A DNA stretch of 64,000 bases from Arachis hypogaea (taxonomy: Eukaryota; Streptophyta; Magnoliopsida; Fabales; Fabaceae), in assembly GCF_003086295.3 (NCBI RefSeq), contig NC_092040.1:3100001-3164000 (forward strand), read 5' to 3'. Each line of letters begins with the position of its first letter. The stretch's first letter is position 1. A program made the translations under genes and the position numbers. Under the pieces are notes generated by a model. It saw only the letters and a program-made list of their open reading frames with translations, was not told the DNA's origin and did not search any database. This document shows, one piece after another, positions 57,979-64,000 of this stretch.

Positions 57979-58600
57979 TTAATGGAAACCAATAGCCTAA
58001 TATAAATATTGCTCTAGGATTTTAGTTTTCCAATACACCAAAATTACTATGCAATCCTTGTTTTATCAAAAAAATAATATTTGGTCTAAAATAAGGATTT
58101 AACAGAATTTGGTTGAAGAAAATTAAAGAATCGAATATTAGGATTATGAGTTATATCAAAAAATTACTATTCATTCTAAAATAAGGATTTGATAAATTTT
58201 GGTTGAGAAATATTAAAGAATCACACATTAGAATCACAAACAATAAATTAAGATGATGATCACAAATTTAGATACACTTTTATATTTTTAACTCTTTTTT
58301 TAATAATTTAATATAGATGATCTTAAAATTAAAGAATTTAAAAATTTTTAATATAATAAACTAACTATTAGACTATATCAAATTGGTTAAATTAAGTTGT
58401 TGGTCACTAACGAAAGCAAAACATGTTATATAATGAATCATTCTTAAATTATTTTTACTACTTATAAAATAGAAAAATACCCTTAGAATTAAAAAGGAGA
58501 AAAAAATCCCCTTTCAAAATTATAAGCTGATATGGATAATATTTTGTTGGCATGTATTAGTACACATTTTTGTAATATTCTACCACACAAAACTTTATTT
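57979..58600. other. Intergenic DNA, no gene seen
   Basis: A short direct repeat ('attaaagaatc.aa.attag.attatgag' near 58124 and 58210, from 'aaataaggatttgata') is the only structure. The rest is AT-rich. Confidence 0.5.
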
Positions 58601-58801
58601 TTAAGCTGTAAAACAGATATGGTATGGTGAGAATCTTACCTACCTTCCTTTTCCCCTGTTGTCTTGTCTAGCTATAAAATAGAACTTCTCTAGCGCCTCA
58701 AAGAAAAAGGGCTCCGTAACTCAACCTTCGCCTTTCACACTAAGCTAATTCAAGTGCACTAAGCAAAATGAACCCTAAAGCTTCAGTTGCTATCCGTGAC
58801 A
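58600..58801 (+). repeat. 3' part of a plus-strand LTR (copia-type appearance)
   Basis: It ends ...ATCCGTGACA three bases before a tRNA-Met primer site. A TATA-like 'gctataaaatagaa' at about 58669-58682 sits ~120 bp upstream of the end, as in LTR promoters. The left border is not identified and no coding part follows, because the long gypsy LTR begins soon after. Confidence 0.45.
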
Positions 58802-58804
58802 AAG

Positions 58805-58817
58805 TGGTATCAGAGCC
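58805..58817 (+). other. Primer binding site (initiator tRNA-Met), plus strand
   Basis: TGGTATCAGAGCC directly after an LTR-like CA end and the spacer AAG. It is orphaned: its element is truncated. Confidence 0.6.
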
Positions 58818-58841
58818 TTGCTTCGAGTAAAATAAAATATA

Positions 58842-61114
58842 TGCGTATAATAGTAGAAAGAATATAATAAATTAGGAGGCTTGAAGAACAAGTGAAACAA
58901 AATTCGCAAAATAAAAAGCGCAACGCTCAAAAAACGAGATTACTTATGTGCGAAGAAAACTAAGGTTCATAAGTACAAGTAAATAGAAAGTGAGAATAGA
59001 GAGTCAAGGATACAAAATAACTAGCTCCTGACTCAGCCTGCAAAGCCATGGCCGGCCAGAGAATATTTACATACATACATATCCCACAAACCCAAAATAT
59101 ATAAATGAAACCCTAACTCTCTTTAAATCTTTAAGAGGAACAAAATAAACAAGTTATTCGGAGAGAAAGCTAAGTATATATACAAAAACTATACGGCAAA
59201 AGGAACTCAGAAACCGCTCCGCTTCAGAAGTCCAGATGCCTACCGAGAAGTCTCTCGACCTGCATCTGAAAATAACAACACATTATGGGGTGAGAACCAG
59301 AGGTTCTCAACATGGTAAAGGTATCACGCACATAATATATAAAGTCATGGAAATGCCAGAGGCAATCTTAGAATGCCGACACTCAAATTATAAAGTTTAA
59401 ATTACTAAACAGAAATCATAAAAGAGGGTAGGTATCTAAGGAATTCTAAACCCAACTTAAACTTTATCTTAACACTCAACCTGTCCACCATTCCTCCGTT
59501 CCTCCATCTCTAGAGAGTTTGAAAAGACAGACAAACAGACAATTGTAAGTACATGTAGGAGACAAGTATTGCAAGTAGCAGTTATCATAATTAACACAAT
59601 ATATTCAATTAGGCATTCCCAAATAAGTATAGCAAAGAAACAAACAAAATGCACATGATGTATGCCTGTCCTATGGCTGATGAGACTCATCTGTCGGTTA
59701 TCAAGCCAACTCGACAAGTTCGAAACCCTTTGACTGTCCCCCAACGCGCATCCCCAATAGTCTATGCATAGCTTTTCTCAAATATATAAAATTGCTTAAT
59801 AGGGGTCAACATTCCTAGGGATTTATAAGTGCCCAGTCACACTTACGTCGTAGGGTCAACAGAGTATCAAGTCTCAACCTGGTACACGTGGTGGCAAGTC
59901 ACGGTACTTTTTTCAGAAAAACTCGTATCTCAAATCAATTGAGTATATAAGCCAAACAATATTCATAATCATGGTAATCTTTTTAAAATCATATCATACA
60001 TGCAATAATATCATATATACTTCAATTATATCCATTTCCATATTTACTTCACCACTTTTCCTACTTTACTTCACCCCCAAGATATCTCATATTCTTATCT
60101 CCATCTTATTACTAGAGCTCATACTACGGTTTGATGCTAAAAGGATGAAAATAGAGGTTTAGAAATTTAAAATTTGATTTAAAAACACGAAATTTATTTT
60201 TGCTAGAACAGGGGCCACGCGTACGGGTGGGTCACGCGTACGCGTGGATCCCAGCCCACAAGGTTTGGTTGCGTCGCGAGCGACTAAAGCGTATGCAAAT
60301 CCTCGGTCACGCGTATGCGTAAGCGTATGTTTTTCCAAAAATTCTGCTAAGTTGAAAAAGCTGCAGAATTTTCAATTTTCAATCCCAAACTTCTGACATG
60401 CATAACTCTTCTGTTTTAAATAATTTTTCTTCCGTTGTTCGAACGGTGTAAACTTCACGAACCCAATTTCCGTATAAAATAAGTTTGAAATCATTTGGGG
60501 GTCCGGAAGCCAAATTATGACTCGCCGAAGATCAACCAAAAACCAAGTTTCTCAAAAGGTCACAAACCTCACTTTCATCAAAATCAAGTTCAATATCCAC
60601 TTCCTATACATATATTCAACACAATACATATCATAGACATCTCCAAACAACTATACTATCCACTTACCAAATCACGACCCATCAAACTTCAACTTTCTTA
60701 CCAATCCACACCCTAAGTTTTCTTACCTCCATCAACATAATCATTAACATTTTACCATACACGCATGTACAATCAATATCATCAATTTTTCCAACAAAAT
60801 CCACACACCAAAGGATTATGATTACCAACACATACATAACTAATATCATCAATCAACATCATTAATGCTAAGCATCCAACCTACACAATCATTTCAACCT
60901 ATTATATGGTTCTCTAGCCTAAGTTTTCACACGACATTATATATTAAATACGCGAAACATAAACCATACATTGGACGATTTCTGCGTATACCCCGAGACA
61001 CCACCAAGGCACCCAAAGCAACCCTCAAGGTTCAAAATCTTCAAGACAAGTCCTCCCAAACTCCACCAAGATTCCAATATCCACAATTCAAGCTCCAATT
61101 ACATATACACAAAC

Positions 61115-61191
<77 letters not shown>

Positions 61192-61823
61192 CACATATAC
61201 ACCCAAATTCAATATCTAACATACTAAATCAAGAAATTGACTAGGGTTAGTGATCCTTACCGCACCTATGGACAAAACAACCCAAGCCCAATAAGCTCCG
61301 CAATCTACATCCAACCTAAAATACCAAAATCAACAAAATTTCAACATAGAGGCTCACAGTTTTCGAAAATCAAAAGGGGGTAGAGAAACTGAGGTGAGAT
61401 TATGGCCTACCTATGAAATTGTTCCAGCAGATTCGTAGAGCTCGGCGCGGTGAACGCGTAGTCACAAACGGTACAGCGATCGGAGCTCGGAGTGAGGAGA
61501 TATGGAGGTTTGAACGAGGATAAAGGGTTTGGGATTCTCCTCTTCCCCTTGGCTGTTTCAGTGCCCCTTTTTGCTGAATGGGGAAGAAGATGAGTTTGAG
61601 CTCATTTAATTGATGGGTTGGTTGGGGCCATGGGTCCGGTTTGTGCCCGGTTCGATCGGTTCGGTCCGTTTGGCCTAATATCGGGCCAAATTCTTTGAAA
61701 TTAGTGTCAAAATTCTTGTTTTAATGAGCTATATCCTAATTTAATATAATATTAACATTTTTCATTTCCTTTATTAAAATTTAATTTATTGACTAATTAT
61801 TTACTAATTTAGCGGAGTTTACA
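58842..61823 (-). repeat. Long 3' LTR of a gypsy (Tekay/Del-like) element
   Basis: The right end is clear: on the minus strand TGTAAACTCCGC follows the purine tract AGGTGGGTAGGA. The left end is my estimate. It includes 'gagaaccagaggttctca', a CACGCGTACG-rich patch (60215-60330) and a long (TA)n tract. No coding frame is convincing; the open frames at 60495-61219 are low-complexity. The partner LTR would lie beyond the window. Confidence 0.6.
61119..61190. repeat. (TA)n microsatellite
   Basis: 36 uninterrupted TA units inside the long LTR. It is likely hypervariable. Confidence 0.95.
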
Positions 61824-61835
61824 TCCTACCCACCT
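61824..61835 (-). other. Polypurine tract of the right-hand gypsy element
   Basis: AGGTGGGTAGGA on the minus strand, immediately before the LTR start TGTAAAC. Confidence 0.65.
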
Positions 61836-61865
61836 AACAAAGAATTTTGCCCTCAAAATTCATAT

Positions 61866-64000
61866 TTAGTTACCTGAAAAGATGTATGGGTAGTCCTTCC
61901 GCATATCTGACTCGAGCTCCCAAGTATGCTCTTCAATACCAGCCCAATTCCAAGCTACTTTCACTAAAGAGACCTCCTTCCCGCGTAAACGTTTGATGCT
62001 GGTGTCATCAATCCTAACCAGAGTTACCGGTAGTGTCAGATCTTCCCTTACTTGAACTGATTCTGGCTCCAGAACGTGACTTGTATCAGGAGTGTATTTT
62101 CGAAGCTGTGACACGTAAAACACGTCGTGCAAGTTCAAAAGATTTGGCGGTAAAGTGATCCTATAAGCCACTGGTCCAATTCTTTTCAGGATCTCAAACG
62201 GTCCAATGTAACGGGGATTCAGTTTCTTCGTCTTAATGGCTCTTCCCACTTCGGTGGTTGGAGTAACTTTTAGAAGCACATGTTCTCCTTCCTCAAACTC
62301 CAAAGGCTTCCGCCTTTGATCAGCATAGCTCTTCTGAAGGCTTTGAGCTACAAGCATTCGGGTTCGGATCTTCTTTATCTGCTCAGTGGTCTCAACTATC
62401 ATTTCAAGCCCTAACAAGCTTCTTTCTCCAGTTTCATACCAACATAGCAAAGAGTGACATTTCCTACCTTACAGAGCTTCATACGGAGATATTCTGATAC
62501 TCGCATGGTAGCTATTATTATAAGCAAACTCTGCTAGTGGCATATATTGATCCCAACTCGCCGGCTAATCCAAAACACAAGCTCTTATCATATCTTCCAA
62601 GGTCTGGATAGTTCTCTCTGACTGATTATCTGTTTGGGGGTGGTATCCAGTACTTAACCTCAACTGTGTCCCAAATGCTCGCTAAAAGGCTCCCCATAAC
62701 CTTGATGTGAACCGAGAATCCCTGTCGGATATAATGGTATATGGTACGCCGTGCAACCTTACAATCTCTTTAATGCATATCCGAGCTAACTCCTCCATCG
62801 TGCAACTTATTCGGATGAGGAGGAAGTGAGCTTACTTGATCAACCAATCCACAATCACCCAAATGACATCATAACCAGTCCGAGTTCTAGGTAAACCCAA
62901 TACGAAGTCCATTTTAATACTCTCCCATTTTCATTGTGGAATCTCCAAAGGCTGAAGTGTTCCTGATGGTCTTTGATGCTCAATTTTAACCTTCTGGCAA
63001 GTCAGGCACTTGGAAACATGCAACACCACATCATTTTTCATTCAAGGCCACCAGAACATCGCTTTCAAATTTTGATACATCTTGGTGCTTCCCGAATGGA
63101 TTGGAAATCCGCTCTTATGAGCCTCCTTCAAGATACTTTGTTACAAATCTCCGACATCTGGCACAATAATACGATCATTGAACCTCCATAAACTATTCTT
63201 ATCCTCTGACAATCTCCATTGCTTTCCTTGCTCAATTTTTGGCAATACTTTCCGTAATGCTTCATCATTCTAATGATCCTTTAGGAGCTCAGCCTTGAAA
63301 TCACTTAAAACTTGCAGCTGACTTAAACACAGAGTCCTAGACTCTTCTCTAACTCCCAGTTTTGAACCTTGGAATGCTTTTAGCAGCTCTTCCTTTCGCA
63401 GCATCATCCAGGCAGCACATAAAGATTTTCAGCTTAAAGCGTCTGCCACAACATTTGCTTTTTCAGGATGATAATTCAATTTGAAGTAATAGTCTTTCAG
63501 AAGTTCCATCCACCTCCTCTAACGCATATTCAACTCTTTCTGCTCAAAGAGGTGTTTCAAGCTCTTGTGGTTTGAGAAAACTTGAAACTTAACGACATAG
63601 AGATAATGTCTCCAGATCTTCAGAGCAAACACAACGGCAGCAAGTTCTAAGTCGTGAGTTGGATAATTTATCTCATGCGGCCTTAACTGCCGTGAGGCAT
63701 ATGCCACAACCCTACGGTGCTGCATCAGCACGCACCCCAAACCCTTCAAGAATGCATCGCAGTACACCTCAAATGGTTCGCTCAGCTCAGGCAGTATTAG
63801 CACAGGTGCAGTGGTCAACCTCTGTTCAATAATACTAGGAAACTTTCTTCACACGCAGGAGTCCAGATAAAAGGCACATCTTTCCTAGTTAGCTTGGTCA
63901 AAGGTAAGGCGAGCTGTGAAAATCCCTTAATGAATCTCCAATAATAACCCGCCAAATCTAAGAAACTCCTAATCTCTGTCACAGAAGTTGGTCACTCCTA
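61866..64000 (-). pseudogene. Decayed pol of a chromodomain gypsy element, running off the window
   Basis: At 62450-61866 the integrase C-terminus is open: YADQRRKPLEFEEGEHVLLK, LNPRYIGPFEILKRIGPVAY (GPF/Y module), LHDVFYVSQLRKY, and a chromodomain-like end VKVAWN...EEHTWELESDMRKDYPYIF. From about 63100 to 62450 the integrase zinc finger and core can be traced through several stops ([19 protein letters not shown]). RNase H lies at 63818-63519 ([38 protein letters not shown]). 63835-64000 is the end of RT (EIRSFL.LAGYYWRFIKGFS). The order and the chromodomain fit the Tekay/Del branch. It is not functional. Confidence 0.85.

Noticed and set aside
60865..61219. Frames ending in long Tyr-Ile runs
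   Set aside because: Translation of the (TA)n microsatellite inside an LTR.

Overview
This window is plant nuclear DNA, most likely from a legume and probably peanut/Arachis. Spliced genes with GT-AG introns sit in very AT-rich sequence crowded with nested retrotransposons, SINEs and small inverted-repeat DNA transposons. The Arachis suggestion is from memory: two repeats (the 9-bp-duplicating MITE at 52.9 kb and the CACGCGTACGCGTGG-like motif in the long LTR near 60.2 kb) look like common peanut repeats. No database was searched.

The only genes that look functional are three tandem, same-strand members of the WAT1-related (nodulin MtN21/EamA/UMAMIT) membrane transporter family at 2.3-4.6, 5.1-7.8 and 24.4-26.4 kb. 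Each has seven exons with matching intron phases and near-identical exon lengths, and splices in silico to 360, 362 and 376 residues. Around them lie remnants of further copies: a 5'-flank fragment (16.2 kb), a deletion-fused 3' half (23.0-23.7 kb), an exon-7 tail (23.9 kb) and an exon-5 piece (26.7 kb). This is an expanding and decaying gene cluster.

The second and third intact genes are separated by a retrotransposon pile-up. It holds a tRNA-type SINE (8.2-8.4 kb), a nearly intact L1-type LINE with ORF1, endonuclease-RT-RNase H ORF2 and a 16-bp target duplication (8.4-14.8 kb), a possible split copia LTR, and a complete but mutated Ty3/gypsy element (16.46-22.74 kb) with two LTRs, a CTCTT target duplication, an initiator-Met PBS and a PPT. 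Both large elements read on the minus strand, opposite to the transporter genes.

From 26.9 to 44.5 kb there are broken gene pieces: an F-box-associated C-terminus, a two-copy fragment of an unrecognised membrane protein (27.3-28.1 and 43.2-44.5 kb), a copia integrase fragment, a large inverted duplication of a gene 5' end (38.27-38.65 kb), and an intron-containing ARP7-like actin-related fragment joined to the left end of a hAT-like element. Between 28.4 and 36.5 kb I see only AT-rich DNA with local tandem duplications, one SINE and small MITEs.

From 44.9 to 58 kb the DNA is dominated by non-autonomous DNA transposons: a nested array of PIF/Harbinger-type elements (GACCATCTCC ends, TTA/TAA duplications), a 2.1-kb hAT-type element that splits a 50-bp palindromic tandem array, and several MITEs, one inserted in another. 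From 58.6 kb to the right edge there is a copia LTR end with its PBS, then a long LTR and decayed pol of a chromodomain (Tekay/Del-like) gypsy element that runs off the window.

I see no wholly new molecular system. The best leads are the inverted gene duplication at 38.3 kb, the hAT/ARP7 chimera, the SINE with an internal poly(A) and 3' extension, the nested Harbinger array, and the WAT1 birth-and-death cluster.
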